This document shows positions 51,409 to 61,474 of a stretch of 64,000 nt of DNA, one piece after another (the first letter of the stretch is position 1; each line of letters opens with the position of its first letter). Made by a program: the position numbers and the translations under genes. A model generated the notes under the pieces. That model made no database searches. It worked only from the letters and a program-made list of their open reading frames with translations, and was not told where the DNA came from. The stretch comes from Pseudomonadota bacterium (lineage in GTDB: Bacteria > Pseudomonadota > Gammaproteobacteria > Burkholderiales > Burkholderiaceae_C). The DNA lies in contig JAIUOW010000009.1 of assembly GCA_020161775.1 (NCBI GenBank), positions 119,380 to 183,379 on the forward strand. Direction: 5' to 3'.

Positions 51409-51996
51409 ATGAGCCTGGACAGCCTCACACTGCAACAGCTGATCGCGCGCACCGCGCGGGGTGACCATGCCTGCTTTGCTCAGGTGTATGCGCGCACCCA
51501 GGCGCATCTGTTTGGCGTGGCCCTTCGTATGTTGGGGCGTGAACAGGCGGCCGAGGACGTGCTGCAAGAGGCCTTTGTGAGCATCTGGAAAAGCGCGGGC
51601 AGCTACCGCAGCGAGGTCAACGGGCAGCCCGTGCAGCCCATGACCTGGCTGATCGCCGTCGTGCGCAACAAGGCGCTGGACGCGCTGCGCCAGCGCACGC
51701 GCCGCGCCGAATCGGAGCTGCCCGGCGACGACGCGCTGGACGACGCCACCGGTGCCAGCGCCCCCAGCGCGCTGGACCTGCTGGGCGAGGCCACGCGCGC
51801 GCTGCACATTGAGGCCTGCCTGGGCGCGCTGGACGGCAGCCACCGCCAGAGCCTGGCGCTGGCCTACTACCAGGGGCTGTCACACAGCGAGGTGGCGCAG
51901 CAGATGGGCGCGCCGCTGGGTTCGGTCAAGGCCTGGATCCGCCGCGGGCTGGACAAGCTCAAGGCCTGCCTGGCCGCGCGCGGGGTGGCGGCATGA
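51409..51996 (+). CDS. ECF-family RNA polymerase sigma factor
   Basis: A 195-residue ECF sigma factor. Region 2 contains FGVALRMLGREQAAEDVLQEAFVSIWK (DNA melting and -10 recognition), region 4 ends in LAYYQGLSHSEVAQQMGAPLGSVKAWIRRGLDKL (helix-turn-helix). Resembles the SigK/RpoE group. It overlaps its anti-sigma factor by ATGA. It likely responds to envelope or redox stress and may drive the globin/cupredoxin genes upstream. Confidence 0.93.
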   Translation: MSLDSLTLQQLIARTARGDHACFAQVYARTQAHLFGVALRMLGREQAAEDVLQEAFVSIWKSAGSYRSEVNGQPVQPMTWLIAVVRNKALDALRQRTRRAESELPGDDALDDATGASAPSALDLLGEATRALHIEACLGALDGSHRQSLALAYYQGLSHSEVAQQMGAPLGSVKAWIRRGLDKLKACLAARGVAA

Positions 51997-52730
51997 AGTA
52001 CACCAGCGCACGTCTTGTGGAGCACCTGGCCTCCACCTATGCGTTGGGCACATTGGCCGGCGGCGCGCGCCGCCGTTTCGAGCGCCTGCTGCAGGAGCGC
52101 GCCGACCTGCGCCTGGCCGTCGCTGAATGGGAAAGCCGCCTGGGCTTGCTGGGCCAGGCGGCGCCACCGCATGCCGCACCGCCGCGCGTGTGGGCGGCCG
52201 TGGATGCGCGCACACGCCCGCTGGCGGCGGCCAGCGCGCCCGCACGCCCTGCCCCGCTGGGCTGGCTCAAGCCCGCCAGCTTCAGCCTCGGTGGCGTGGC
52301 CGCGGGCCTGCTGGCCGCCAGCGTGCTGTTCGTGCTGGTGCCTGGCCTGTTCATCACCGCCGACCGCGCGGCCATGCTCACCGGCCAGCGGCTGCCGCAA
52401 AGCTATGTGGGCCTGCTGACCGATGCGCAAGGCGACGGCAAACTGCTGGTCAGTTCGCTGCGCCACGGCACGGCCATGACGGTCAAGGTGATCGGCCCCA
52501 TCACGCCGCCCGCGCAAGGCCGGCTGGTACTGTGGGCGGTGCCGGCGCAGGGGCCTGCGTTCGTGCTCGGGCCGGTTCCCTTGACGGGCTCGGCCACGTC
52601 ACAGTTGCCCGGCACCTCGGAGCAGCTGCTGTCCAAGGTGCAGAAGCTGGTGGTCACGGCGGAAACCGACACCGCCCCCACGGCACCGGGTGCGGTGGTG
52701 TTCAGCGGCAACTGCGCCAAGCTCTGGTAG
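51993..52730 (+). CDS. Membrane anti-sigma factor (RskA-like)
   Basis: A 245-residue single-pass protein: an N-terminal cytoplasmic part (STYALGTLAGGARRRFERLL, the helix that clamps the sigma factor), a membrane segment at about 98-119, and a periplasmic RskA C-terminal domain. There is no HxxxCxxC zinc motif. It is co-translated with the sigma factor and should hold it inactive until a periplasmic signal arrives. Confidence 0.87.
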   Translation: MKYTSARLVEHLASTYALGTLAGGARRRFERLLQERADLRLAVAEWESRLGLLGQAAPPHAAPPRVWAAVDARTRPLAAASAPARPAPLGWLKPASFSLGGVAAGLLAASVLFVLVPGLFITADRAAMLTGQRLPQSYVGLLTDAQGDGKLLVSSLRHGTAMTVKVIGPITPPAQGRLVLWAVPAQGPAFVLGPVPLTGSATSQLPGTSEQLLSKVQKLVVTAETDTAPTAPGAVVFSGNCAKLW

Positions 52731-52816
52731 CCGCGCGCCAGCGGCGCTCCAACGCGCGATTGACGGATTCTTACTCGATGCTTACATTGGCAGCCATACG
52801 TCTGGAGGTTGCCGCC

Positions 52817-53080
52817 ATGACCCTGAATGAATTGCAACGCATCAAGCAATGGCATGTCGCGCACCGCGCGGACCACCCCGTGGAATACCACCTGTGGGAC
52901 GGCGTGCTGACGCTGTGGCTCATGGGCTGGGTGGGCTGGCTGCCCGCCGCGGCGTTCGGCCATTTCTGGGCCATGCCGCTGTGCCTGCTGGGCATGCTGC
53001 TGCCCGGCACCTACGTGGCGTGGCGCCTGCGCGCGCACCGCGCCTGCCGCCTGCGCTGCGATTGGGCGGCGCAACGCTAG
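52817..53080 (+). CDS. Small membrane protein, hypothetical
   Basis: An 87-residue protein from ATG 52817 (TGGAGG ten bases upstream). Two membrane helices are likely (about residues 28-46 and 50-70), with a basic C-terminus. I do not recognise a function. Longer upstream frames are shadows of the anti-sigma gene. Confidence 0.6.
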   Translation: MTLNELQRIKQWHVAHRADHPVEYHLWDGVLTLWLMGWVGWLPAAAFGHFWAMPLCLLGMLLPGTYVAWRLRAHRACRLRCDWAAQR

Positions 53081-53154
53081 CGCCGCTGTCGCCCAGTTGC
53101 TTTTCGCGCCGCGATGCCGCGGCTTACAGTGGCGGCCACAGGAGAGACCCCGCC

Positions 53155-53988
53155 ATGCAGTGCTTTGAACTCACCGTCCAGGACCATATTGCCCACCTCG
53201 TGCTGAACCGGCCCGCGGAGCTGAACACCATGCACCCCACCTTCTGGCGCGAGCTGGACGAGGTGCTGACCCAGCTGCACCGCCAGGGCCAGGCCCGCGC
53301 GCTGGTGATCTCATCCACGGGCAAGCACTTCAGCGCCGGCATGTCGCTGGAAGCGTTTGGCGGCGCGATCGCCATGGATGACCAGAGCGCCGAGGGCCGG
53401 GCCGCGATCTACGACCTGCTGACCGGGATGCAGGCCACCTTCACCAAACTGGAGACCCTGCGCATCCCCGTGATCGCCGCGATCCAGGGCGGCTGCATCG
53501 GCGGCGCAGTGGACATGGTCACGGCCTGCTGCGTGCGCTATGCCACGGCCGACGCGTTCTTCTGCATCCAGGAAATCAACATCGGCATGGTGGCCGACGT
53601 GGGCACGCTGCAGCGCCTGCCGCGGCTGTTGCCCATGGGCGTGGTCAAGGAGCTGGCCTACACCGGGCGGCGCCTGGGCGCGCACAAGGCGCTTGCCTAC
53701 GGCCTGGTCAACGAGGTGTTTGACACGCCCGAGGCCATGCTGGCCGCGGCACTGCAGTGCGCCAGGGAAATCGCCGCCAAGCCACCGGTGGCGATCTGGG
53801 GCACCAAGCAGGTGATCCACTACGCACGTGACCATTCGGTGGAAGATTCGCTGCGCCAGATGGGCTGGGTGCAGGGCGCGATCTGGAGCAACGCCCATGT
53901 GCGCGAATCAATTGCCGCCATGAAGACCAAGCGTTCGGGGCAGTTTCCTGACCTCTCGCCGCTGCAATCATTTACTGATCTGGCCTGA
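53155..53988 (+). CDS. Enoyl-CoA hydratase/isomerase family, delta(3,5)-delta(2,4)-dienoyl-CoA isomerase-like
   Basis: A 277-residue crotonase-fold enzyme. The oxyanion-hole segments are HFSAGM and GGCIGG. Its acidic residues D120, E140 and D148 (GGAVDM, IQEINIG, VADVGTLQRLP) match those of dienoyl-CoA isomerases (ECH1) rather than simple hydratases with two glutamates. It should act in oxidation of unsaturated fatty acids. ATG 53155 follows AGGAGA; an upstream in-frame stretch has no family match. It stands alone and is convergent with queF. Confidence 0.88.
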   Translation: MQCFELTVQDHIAHLVLNRPAELNTMHPTFWRELDEVLTQLHRQGQARALVISSTGKHFSAGMSLEAFGGAIAMDDQSAEGRAAIYDLLTGMQATFTKLETLRIPVIAAIQGGCIGGAVDMVTACCVRYATADAFFCIQEINIGMVADVGTLQRLPRLLPMGVVKELAYTGRRLGAHKALAYGLVNEVFDTPEAMLAAALQCAREIAAKPPVAIWGTKQVIHYARDHSVEDSLRQMGWVQGAIWSNAHVRESIAAMKTKRSGQFPDLSPLQSFTDLA

Positions 53989-53989
53989 T

Positions 53990-54853
53990 TTACTGGCGCG
54001 CCGTGCGCACGTTGGGCGGCAATGCCTGCGGATGGCTGGTGCGGTAAGGGTTGATGTCCAGCCCGCCGCGGCGCGTGTAGCGCGCATACACCGACAGCTG
54101 GGTGGGCCGGCAGCGCGCGCGGATGTCCGCAAAGATGCGTTCCACGCACTGCTCGTGGAACTCGTTGTGGTTGCGAAAGCTCACGATGTAGCGCAAAAGC
54201 GCCCCCTGGTCGATCTGCGGGCCGCTGTAGGCAATACGCGCGCTGCCCCAGTCGGGCTGACCCGTCACCAGGCAGTTGCTTTTGAGCAGGTTGCTGGTGA
54301 GCACCTCGGTCACGGGCTGCTCGCCAAAAGCCGCGCTCAGCAGCTCGGGGGCCGGGCTGTAGTGCGTGCATTCGATGTCCAGCCGGTCCAGGCTCAGGCC
54401 GTCCAGCTCATGCACGGGCTCGCGGTCAAACTGCTCGGGCAGCACCAGCTTCACACCCACCGATGACATCGGCGTGGTGCCGCGCCACACCGCTTCAGAG
54501 ATATCGGCGCGCAGGCGCTCGCGCACCTCGTCGGCGCCGCCAAAGCGGGTGTTGTTGTAGCTGTTCAGGTACAGCTTGAACGACTTGCTCTCGATGATGT
54601 GGGGCGTCTCGCATGGCACGGTGATGTGCGCCAGCGCGACTTGCGGCTTGCCGCGCGGCGTGAGCCAGCTCAGCTCGTAGGCTGTCCAGATGTCGGCGCC
54701 GAAAAAGGGCAAAGCGCCCGTGAGGCCGATTTCGGCGCGCTTGGCAGCGCGCGGGAGGGGAAACAGCAGCGATGCGTCGTACTGGTCCACATAGGCGGAG
54801 GCCTTGCCCAGCTGCGAGCCTTCGGGGGTGTTGGAAATGTTGGGAAGGGTCAT
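53990..54853 (-). CDS. queF: NADPH-dependent 7-cyano-7-deazaguanine reductase QueF
   Basis: A 287-residue long-form (double T-fold) QueF that reduces preQ0 to preQ1 in queuosine synthesis. The NADPH-binding motif is ESKSFK (about 88-93) and the covalent catalytic cysteine is C194 in [14 protein letters not shown], with D201. The end [10 protein letters not shown] is typical. No other queuosine gene is nearby. Confidence 0.95.
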   Translation of the reverse strand: MTLPNISNTPEGSQLGKASAYVDQYDASLLFPLPRAAKRAEIGLTGALPFFGADIWTAYELSWLTPRGKPQVALAHITVPCETPHIIESKSFKLYLNSYNNTRFGGADEVRERLRADISEAVWRGTTPMSSVGVKLVLPEQFDREPVHELDGLSLDRLDIECTHYSPAPELLSAAFGEQPVTEVLTSNLLKSNCLVTGQPDWGSARIAYSGPQIDQGALLRYIVSFRNHNEFHEQCVERIFADIRARCRPTQLSVYARYTRRGGLDINPYRTSHPQALPPNVRTARQ

Positions 54854-54874
54854 GGGTGAATCAGGCTGGGCAGG

Positions 54875-55771
54875 TCAGGCCGCCTGCAGGTGCGGCATCA
54901 GGGGCTCCAGCAGGCGGTCCACCACGCCGGGCGCCAGGTCGTGGCCCATGCCGCCGATGCCGACCAGGCGCGCGCCCGGAATGCGCCGCGCGGTGTCCAC
55001 GCCGCAGGGATAAGGCACCAGGGGGTCGTCCTTGCCATGCAGCACCAGGGTGGGCGCGTTGATGCGGCCCAGCTCGGCGGCACGCCGGCCCGTGTCGGCC
55101 GCCACGGCCACCAGCTGGCGCACGGTGCCCACGGGGTGGTAGCTGCGCTGCAGGCCCGCCAGGATGCGCTCGCGCATCTGCGCCTCGTCCAGCGGATAGC
55201 CAGGGCTGCCAATCAAGCGGAACAGCTTGACGTAATGGTCCACGACCGCCGGCATGCCGGGACCGGCCGGTCGGCCCAGCAAGGCCCGCACCACATGGGC
55301 ACGGGGCTGCGGCAGGCCGCGCGCGCCGCTGGTGCTCATGATGCTGGTCAGGCTCAGGCAGCGCGCCGGTGCCGCCAGCGCCACCCGCTGGGCAATCATG
55401 CCGCCCATGCTCACGCCCACCACATGGGCCCGCGGCACGTCCAGCGCGTCCAGCACGCCCAAGGCATCCTGCGCCATGTCGTGCAGGCTGTAGGGGGCGC
55501 GCACGCCCAGGCCCAGGCGCAGCTTGACGGACTCCCACAGCACATTGGGCGTGCCCAGGTGGTCAAAGTGCTCGCTGAGGCCAATGTCGCGGTTGTCGTG
55601 GCGGATCACGCGAAAGCCGGCATCCACCAGCGCCTGCACCAGCGCGGGCGGCCAGGCAATGAGCTGCATGCCCAGGCCCATGATGAGCAGCACGGCGGGG
55701 CGGCCGGCCTGCGAGCCGTCAGCGCCGGTGTCCTCGACCTCGATGTCTATGCCGTTGGCGCGGACTTTCAT
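54875..55771 (-). CDS. Alpha/beta hydrolase
   Basis: A 298-residue alpha/beta hydrolase with nucleophile S121 in GVSMGG, oxyanion region GLGMQL, acid in HGKDDPLVPY and histidine in GMGHDL. It resembles esterases and 3-oxoadipate enol-lactonase relatives, but the substrate is not clear. The start overlaps the 2OG-oxygenase gene by four bases. Confidence 0.85.
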   Translation of the reverse strand: MKVRANGIDIEVEDTGADGSQAGRPAVLLIMGLGMQLIAWPPALVQALVDAGFRVIRHDNRDIGLSEHFDHLGTPNVLWESVKLRLGLGVRAPYSLHDMAQDALGVLDALDVPRAHVVGVSMGGMIAQRVALAAPARCLSLTSIMSTSGARGLPQPRAHVVRALLGRPAGPGMPAVVDHYVKLFRLIGSPGYPLDEAQMRERILAGLQRSYHPVGTVRQLVAVAADTGRRAAELGRINAPTLVLHGKDDPLVPYPCGVDTARRIPGARLVGIGGMGHDLAPGVVDRLLEPLMPHLQAA

Positions 55772-56631
55772 TCAAACCGCCGTTCACGCAGCCATTTGGT
55801 GGCGATCCATTTCTCGCCTTCGATCACCGGTGCGCCGCCATGCAGCGTCTTGGTGCTGGGGTGCGCACGCTCGTAGCTGAAGAACACCGCGTTGCCACGC
55901 TTGGGCGCGACTTCCAGGTGCACGTCGGGGAAGGTGGTGCCGCCGCCCTTGGCTGGCTCGCCCAGGTAGATCACCAGCGTGGCCACCCGCTGGCCACCGC
56001 GCTTGAGGATGGTGGGCGTGCCCGGCTCGTTGGGATCGAAGTAGTCGTAGTGGGGCTTGTATTCGGCGCCCGGACGGTAATGCAGCACCTGCAGGCCCTC
56101 GCCGTTTTCCACCGGCCAGTTCACCAGCCGGGCGATGCGCTCTTCCACGCGCTTGACCACCTCGTTCTCGCCGCGCTGGAAGAACATGCCGTTGCTGGTG
56201 CGATCAGCGTTCAGCTCCTCGCCGCCGGTCTTGGTCGCCACCGTCAGCGAGCGCGCCAGGCGGGGCCGGGCAGCCTCGATCAGCGCGTCGCATTCGTCGT
56301 CCGACAGCAGGCCGCCAAACACCACCACGCGCGGGTTGAACATGGCCTGCAGCACGCACACCTGGCGGTCGCCAGCGTCCAGGTACAGCGGCGATTCGTC
56401 CAGCGCGGGCTCGGGCACGGCCACCGCTGGCGGCAGGCCGCTGGCGACCGCCTGGCTTTCCACATGGCCCTTGAGGGTGGATTCCATGGCCTCGATGGCG
56501 ACGTCCTCATTCCAGCCGGAGGCCACCATGGACTTGAGCACCACCTCGGCGGTGTAGCCGGCCTGGGCCTGCTCAATGATCCATCTGCGCAGCTCGGGCG
56601 TGATCTGCTGGGTGCCGGTGGTATTGCTCAT
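55768..56631 (-). CDS. 2OG-Fe(II) oxygenase, prolyl 4-hydroxylase-like
   Basis: A 287-residue protein with the P4Hc double-stranded beta-helix: iron ligands H194, D196 (YKPHYDYF) and H264, and 2-oxoglutarate lysine K274 (EKWIATKW). The N-terminal 60 residues are a small helical domain (TPELRRWIIEQAQAGYTAEVVLKSM), seen in other bacterial members. The substrate, perhaps a protein prolyl residue, is not known. It overlaps yaaA upstream and the hydrolase downstream, suggesting one transcript. Confidence 0.87.
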   Translation of the reverse strand: MSNTTGTQQITPELRRWIIEQAQAGYTAEVVLKSMVASGWNEDVAIEAMESTLKGHVESQAVASGLPPAVAVPEPALDESPLYLDAGDRQVCVLQAMFNPRVVVFGGLLSDDECDALIEAARPRLARSLTVATKTGGEELNADRTSNGMFFQRGENEVVKRVEERIARLVNWPVENGEGLQVLHYRPGAEYKPHYDYFDPNEPGTPTILKRGGQRVATLVIYLGEPAKGGGTTFPDVHLEVAPKRGNAVFFSYERAHPSTKTLHGGAPVIEGEKWIATKWLRERRFE

Positions 56632-57404
56632 ACGGAACTCCTGCGCCGGAAAACGTAGCGGTCGGGTTGCGAGGCCTGCGCGTCAAAGGCATAGCCTTCC
56701 AGGTTGAAACCCTCCAGCTTGCGCGGCGTGGTGATCTTGTGGGTGATGGCATAGCGCGCCATGAGACCACGCGCGCGCTTGGCAAAAAAGCTGATGACCT
56801 TGTACTGGCCGGCCTTGTACTCTTCAAACACGCATTCAATGACGCGCGCCTTCAGCGCCTTGCGGTCCACCGACTTGAAGTACTCCTGCGAGGCCAGGTT
56901 CACCACCACCGGCGTGTGGTCGGCCGCCAGCCGGTCGTTCAGGTAGCCGGCGATCTGCGAGCCCCAGAACTGGTACAGGTTGCGCGCCTTGCCCGCGACC
57001 AGCGCCGTGCCCATCTCCAGCCGGTAGGGTTGCATCAGGTCCAGCGGACGCAGCACGCCGTACAGGCCGCTGAGGATGCACAGGTGCTGCTGCGCCCAGT
57101 CCAGCTGGGCGGCCTTCAGGCTGCGTGCCTCCAGGCCGCCGTACACGTCGCCGTCAAATGCCAGCACGGCCTGGCGCGCATTGGCCGGGGTGAACTCGGG
57201 TGTCCAGGCCTGGTAGCGCGCCACGTTCAGCGCCGACAGCGCATCACTCAGGTTCATGAGCGAGGCAATCTGCTGGGGCGACTTCTTTTTCAGTACATGA
57301 ATCAACGCGGAAGACTGCGCCACGAATTGCGGCAGGGTGTGGGGTACATCGCCCACGGGCGTGTCGAAATCCAGGGACTTGGCGGGTGAAATCAGGTACA
57401 GCAT
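56628..57404 (-). CDS. yaaA: Peroxide stress protein YaaA
   Basis: A 258-residue YaaA/DUF328 protein, which limits free iron damage during peroxide stress. Landmarks are MLYLISPAKSLDF at the start, SGLYGVLRPLDLMQPYRLEMGT in the middle and VISFFAKRARGLMARYAI near the end. ATG 57404 is the family start; extra upstream codons are not conserved. Confidence 0.93.
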   Translation of the reverse strand: MLYLISPAKSLDFDTPVGDVPHTLPQFVAQSSALIHVLKKKSPQQIASLMNLSDALSALNVARYQAWTPEFTPANARQAVLAFDGDVYGGLEARSLKAAQLDWAQQHLCILSGLYGVLRPLDLMQPYRLEMGTALVAGKARNLYQFWGSQIAGYLNDRLAADHTPVVVNLASQEYFKSVDRKALKARVIECVFEEYKAGQYKVISFFAKRARGLMARYAITHKITTPRKLEGFNLEGYAFDAQASQPDRYVFRRRSSV

Positions 57405-57414
57405 GTGCGGCTGA

Positions 57415-57690
57415 TTATCGCCAGTGGCGTCCCGCCAGCCACTGGCTGAGCGCGCAGGCCACCACCAGCGCAGCGTAGGTCGCCATCTTGCCGTCGCGGC
57501 CAAAGTACCACAGGCCGGCCACCAGCACTGCCACGCCCGCTATTGAATTGATAGCAGCCTGCGCTTGCACGGACAGTTTGGCTGATTTGGACCGCAGCAC
57601 ATACCGGGCGTACAGGGCCAGCGCTGTCCCGGTGAAAAGCGCCGGCGCGATGAAATTGAGCAGGTGAAGCAGAAGGTCCAGCGGTCCCAT
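57415..57690 (-). CDS. Small membrane protein, hypothetical
   Basis: A 91-residue protein with two to three hydrophobic helices (about 6-29, 46-62, 68-84) and a basic loop between. I do not recognise a family. It lies 10 bases before yaaA and may head the same transcript. Confidence 0.6.
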   Translation of the reverse strand: MGPLDLLLHLLNFIAPALFTGTALALYARYVLRSKSAKLSVQAQAAINSIAGVAVLVAGLWYFGRDGKMATYAALVVACALSQWLAGRHWR

Positions 57691-57748
57691 CAGAAATCCC
57701 GATCAGGGCGATTGGTGCAGTGCAAGTGCTTGATACAGCGACAAATTT

Positions 57749-57754
57749 TATAAT
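57749..57754 (+). promoter_or_regulatory. Candidate -10 box for hemA
   Basis: A consensus TATAAT lies 36 bases before the hemA ATG. The nearest -35-like word, TTGATA at 57730-57735, is only 13 bases upstream, which is too short for a normal sigma-70 promoter, so only the -10 is proposed. Confidence 0.4.
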
Positions 57755-57790
57755 CCGGTTCACACTCACGATACGTTTTTACGAACACGC

Positions 57791-59062
57791 ATGGCAGTCT
57801 GGGCCCTGGGCATCAACCACACCACCGCGCCGCTGGACCTGCGCGGCCGGTTCGCGTTTGCCATTGACCAGATCGAGCCCACGCTCAACGGCCTGCGTGA
57901 ATCGCTGGCCGGGCGGGTGGCCCGCGGGCCGGAAGCCGCCATCCTGTCCACCTGCAACCGTACCGAGATTTACTGCGCGGGCGAACGCCACGAGCTCGAT
58001 CACACCCTGGACTGGCTCGCCCATTCGGGCGGCGTGTCGCCCTCGCTGCTGCGCTCGCACGCCTACACCTTGCAGGACGGCCTGGCCGCCCGCCATGCCT
58101 TTCGCGTGGCCAGCGGTCTGGACTCCATGGTGTTGGGCGAGCCGCAGATCCTGGGACAGATGAAGGACGCCGTGCGCGCGGCCAACGAGGCCGGCGCGCT
58201 GGGCACCACACTGAACCAGCTGTTCCAGCGCTCGTTCGCCATTGCCAAGGAGGTACGCACCTCCACTGAAATTGGCTCGCATTCCATCAGCATGGCCGCG
58301 GCGGCCGTGCGCCTGGCCGGGCAACTGTTTGAAGACCTGAGCCAGATCCGCGTGCTGTTCGTGGGCGCGGGTGAAATGATCGAGCTGGCCACCACCCACT
58401 TCGCCGCCAGAAACCCCAAGGCCATTGCGATCGCCAACCGCACGCTGGAGCGCGGCGAGAAGCTGGCGTCCAGCTTTGGTGGCGAAGTCATGCGCCTGAG
58501 CGAGCTGCCCGATCGCCTGCATGAATTTGACGCCGTGGTCAGCTGCACCGCCAGCACGCTGCCCATCATCGGACTGGGCGCGGTGGAGCGCGCGCTCAAG
58601 CGCCGCAAGCACCGGCCCATGTTCATGGTGGACCTGGCCGTGCCGCGCGACATTGAGCCTGAAGTCAAGGGCCTGGAAGACATCTACCTGTACACGGTGG
58701 ACGACCTGGCCCATGTGGTGCAGACCGGCCAGGCCAGCCGTCAGGCTGCCGTGGCGCAGGCCGAGGCCATCATCGACGCGGGCGTGCAGAGCTTCCTGCA
58801 CTGGATGGACCAGCGCGGCACGGTGCCGCTGATCCAGCAACTCAATGCCCAGGCCGACGAATGGCGCGCCACGGAGATGGCGCGTGCGCGCAAGCTGCTG
58901 GCCAAGGGCGAGAACGTGGACGCCGTGCTGGAGGCGCTGTCGCGCGGCCTCACGCAAAAGATGCTGCACGGCGCCATGGCCGAGCTGCACGCGGGCGACG
59001 CCCAGGCCCGCGAACGCGCGAGCGCGGCCATCCAGCATTTCTTTTTGCGCAAAGAGCGTTAG
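57791..59062 (+). CDS. hemA: Glutamyl-tRNA reductase
   Basis: A 423-residue enzyme for the first step of C5 tetrapyrrole synthesis, reducing glutamyl-tRNA to glutamate-1-semialdehyde. The catalytic cysteine C55 is in [24 protein letters not shown] and the NADPH domain ([12 protein letters not shown]) follow. Length and order with prfA and prmC are standard for beta-proteobacteria. A REP element lies between it and prfA. Confidence 0.97.
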   Translation: MAVWALGINHTTAPLDLRGRFAFAIDQIEPTLNGLRESLAGRVARGPEAAILSTCNRTEIYCAGERHELDHTLDWLAHSGGVSPSLLRSHAYTLQDGLAARHAFRVASGLDSMVLGEPQILGQMKDAVRAANEAGALGTTLNQLFQRSFAIAKEVRTSTEIGSHSISMAAAAVRLAGQLFEDLSQIRVLFVGAGEMIELATTHFAARNPKAIAIANRTLERGEKLASSFGGEVMRLSELPDRLHEFDAVVSCTASTLPIIGLGAVERALKRRKHRPMFMVDLAVPRDIEPEVKGLEDIYLYTVDDLAHVVQTGQASRQAAVAQAEAIIDAGVQSFLHWMDQRGTVPLIQQLNAQADEWRATEMARARKLLAKGENVDAVLEALSRGLTQKMLHGAMAELHAGDAQARERASAAIQHFFLRKER

Positions 59063-59085
59063 CTGGCTCACCAGCGCATCACGCC

Positions 59086-59112
59086 GTCATTGCGGGCCTG
59101 ACCCGCAATCCA
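59086..59112 (+). repeat. REP element copy 3 (27 bp)
   Basis: GTCATTGCGGGCCTGACCCG plus CAATCCA, the same family as the two elements inside pbpC. It lies between hemA and prfA, the usual extragenic setting. Confidence 0.75.
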
Positions 59113-59158
59113 CCCCTCGCGAACCCAGGTTGCCGGCCTTCCCCGGCGCAAGCCCTTC

Positions 59159-60244
59159 ATGAAACCCTTTCTCCGCCAGCAACTTGAGCGCTATCCCGTC
59201 CGGCTGCAGGAGCTCGACTTTTTCCTGCAGCAGCCTGACGTGGTGAACGACATGGCGCGCTTTCGCGCGCTGACGCGCGAGCACGCCGAGGTCACCGAGG
59301 TGGCGGGCCGCTACGCCACCTTCCTGCAAAGCGAGAAAGACCTGGCCGGCGCCCGCGAGATGCTCGAAGACCCCGAGATGGCGGATATGGCGCGCGAGGA
59401 CATCGCCACCACCGAAGCCGCCCTGGCCGCGCTGGAAGATGAATTGCAGCGCCTGCTGCTGCCCAAGGACCCGGACGATGTGCGCAACGCGTTCCTGGAA
59501 ATCCGCGCCGGCACGGGCGGTGATGAATCAGCGCTGTTTGCCGGGGACCTGTTGCGCATGTACACGCGCTACGCCGAACGCCAGGGCTGGCGCTGCGAGG
59601 TGGTGAGCGCCAGCCAGGGCGAGGTGGGTGGCTACAAGGAAGTGGTGCTGCGCGTGGAGGGCGAAGGCGTGTATGGCAAGCTCAAGTTCGAGTCCGGCGG
59701 CCACCGCGTGCAGCGCGTACCCGCCACCGAAACGCAGGGCCGCATCCATACCAGCGCCTGCACCGTGGCGGTGATGCCCGAGCCTGACGAGGCCGAAGCC
59801 GTCAAGCTCAATCCGGCCGATCTGCGCATTGACACCTTTCGCGCCAGCGGCGCGGGCGGCCAGCACATCAACAAGACCGATTCCGCCGTGCGCGTGGTGC
59901 ACCTGCCCACCGGCATCGTGGCCGAATGCCAGGACGGGCGCAGCCAGCACAGCAACAAGGCCAAGGCGCTGCAGGTGCTGCAAGCGCGCATCCAGGAAAA
60001 GGAACGCAGTGAGCGCGCGGCCAAGGAGGCGGCGCTGCGCAAGGGCCTGATCGGCAGCGGCGACCGCAGTGACCGCATCCGCACCTACAACTTCCCGCAG
60101 GGCCGCCTGACGGACCACCGCATCAACCTCACGCTGTACAAGCTGCAATTCGTGATGGAAGGCGAGATCGACGAAGTAATCGACGCGCTGCTGCTGGCGC
60201 GCAAGGCCGAGCAGCTCGAAGAGCTGGAATTCGCCGCAGGGTGA
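59159..60244 (+). CDS. prfA: Peptide chain release factor 1
   Basis: A 361-residue RF1 reading UAA and UAG. The peptidyl-transferase GGQ motif is G233-G-Q235 ([15 protein letters not shown]). The codon-recognition loop near [15 protein letters not shown] and the ending ELEFAAG are normal. It overlaps the prmC gene, whose product methylates the GGQ glutamine. Confidence 0.97.
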   Translation: MKPFLRQQLERYPVRLQELDFFLQQPDVVNDMARFRALTREHAEVTEVAGRYATFLQSEKDLAGAREMLEDPEMADMAREDIATTEAALAALEDELQRLLLPKDPDDVRNAFLEIRAGTGGDESALFAGDLLRMYTRYAERQGWRCEVVSASQGEVGGYKEVVLRVEGEGVYGKLKFESGGHRVQRVPATETQGRIHTSACTVAVMPEPDEAEAVKLNPADLRIDTFRASGAGGQHINKTDSAVRVVHLPTGIVAECQDGRSQHSNKAKALQVLQARIQEKERSERAAKEAALRKGLIGSGDRSDRIRTYNFPQGRLTDHRINLTLYKLQFVMEGEIDEVIDALLLARKAEQLEELEFAAG

Positions 60245-60246
60245 GC

Positions 60247-61077
60247 ATGGGCCTGCCCACCGTCACGCAAGCCCTGCAAGGCGCCGTTGCCGCCGGGCTG
60301 GCGCGCCTGGACGCGCAGATGCTGCTGCTGCATGCGCTGGGCCGCGCCACCGGCGACCGCGCCTGGCTGGTGGCGCACGACGCTGACCTGCTGACGGACG
60401 GCACACAACAACGGTTCGCGGACCTGTGCCGGCGCCGGGCCGGCGGCGAGCCTGTGGCCTACCTGACCGGGTTCAAGGAGTTCTTCGGCCTGGCCCTGCA
60501 GGTGGATGCGCGCGTGCTGGACCCGCGCGCCGACACCGAAACGCTGGTCGAGTGGGCGCTGGAACGGATCGACGGGCCGATGCGCGTGGCCGACCTGGGC
60601 ACCGGCAGCGGCGCCATTGCGCTGGCGCTGCAAAGCCAGCGGCCTGCTGCCCAGGTCACCGCCGTGGACGCCAGCCCCGCCGCACTGGAGGTGGCACGGG
60701 CCAACGCCACCCGGCTGGGCCTGCCCGTGACCTTCCGCCAGGGCTCGTGGCTGGACGGCGAGGCATCCCGCTACGGCCTGATCGTCTCCAACCCGCCTTA
60801 CATCGCAGCCGCTGACCCTCACCTGGCCGCCCTGCGGCACGAACCGCTGCAGGCGCTGGCATCCGGCCCCGACGGGCTGGCCGACATCCGCCAGATCGTG
60901 CGGCAGGCGCCCAGCTGCCTGGAGCCCGGCGGCTGGTTGCTGCTGGAGCACGGCCATGACCAGGCGCAGGCTGTGCGCGGCCTGCTGGCGGCGCGCGGCT
61001 TCGTGCAGGTCACCAGCCGCAGGGACCTGGCGGGCATTGAGCGCTGCTCGGGCGGGCAATGGCCTGAACGCGGATAA
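60247..61077 (+). CDS. prmC: Release factor glutamine methyltransferase
   Basis: A 276-residue class I methyltransferase that N5-methylates the GGQ glutamine of release factors. It has the SAM motif [13 protein letters not shown] and catalytic N182-P-P-Y185. Start is ATG 60247; GTG 60241 overlapping the prfA stop would add two residues. Coupled to prfA. Confidence 0.95.
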   Translation: MGLPTVTQALQGAVAAGLARLDAQMLLLHALGRATGDRAWLVAHDADLLTDGTQQRFADLCRRRAGGEPVAYLTGFKEFFGLALQVDARVLDPRADTETLVEWALERIDGPMRVADLGTGSGAIALALQSQRPAAQVTAVDASPAALEVARANATRLGLPVTFRQGSWLDGEASRYGLIVSNPPYIAAADPHLAALRHEPLQALASGPDGLADIRQIVRQAPSCLEPGGWLLLEHGHDQAQAVRGLLAARGFVQVTSRRDLAGIERCSGGQWPERG

Positions 61078-61122
61078 TTACGGCAGATCGCCGGGACACC
61101 GGCCCAAAGTGAGGACACACCC

Positions 61123-61449
61123 ATGAGCGACACGCAACAACGCATCGACAGCCTGGTCAAGAACAGCGACATCGTCCTGTTCATGAAAGGCAACGCCAGC
61201 TTTCCCATGTGCGGTTTTTCCGGCCGCGCCATCCAGATCCTGAAGGCCTGCGGCGTGGACCCGAAGGCCGTGACAACCGTCAACGTCCTTGAAGACGACG
61301 CCATCCGTCAGGGCATCAAGGAATACAGCAACTGGCCCACCATCCCCCAGCTGTACGTCAAGGGCGAGTTCATCGGCGGCTCGGACATCATGATGGAGAT
61401 GTACGAAAACGGCGAGCTGCAGCAGGTGTTGGGCGGCGACTCCGCCTGA
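61123..61449 (+). CDS. grxD: Monothiol glutaredoxin (Grx4 type)
   Basis: A 108-residue CGFS glutaredoxin (C30-G-F-S), with [19 protein letters not shown]. Grx4 proteins bind and transfer [2Fe-2S] clusters with BolA partners. Follows prmC; ends before a terminator-like hairpin at 61475-61498. Confidence 0.95.
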   Translation: MSDTQQRIDSLVKNSDIVLFMKGNASFPMCGFSGRAIQILKACGVDPKAVTTVNVLEDDAIRQGIKEYSNWPTIPQLYVKGEFIGGSDIMMEMYENGELQQVLGGDSA

Positions 61450-61474
61450 CCTTCGCGCGGGGCGCAAATGTTGT

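Noticed and set aside
57730-57754. TTGATA/TATAAT as a full sigma-70 promoter of hemA
   Set aside because: The spacer is only 13 bases, so only the -10 box is retained.
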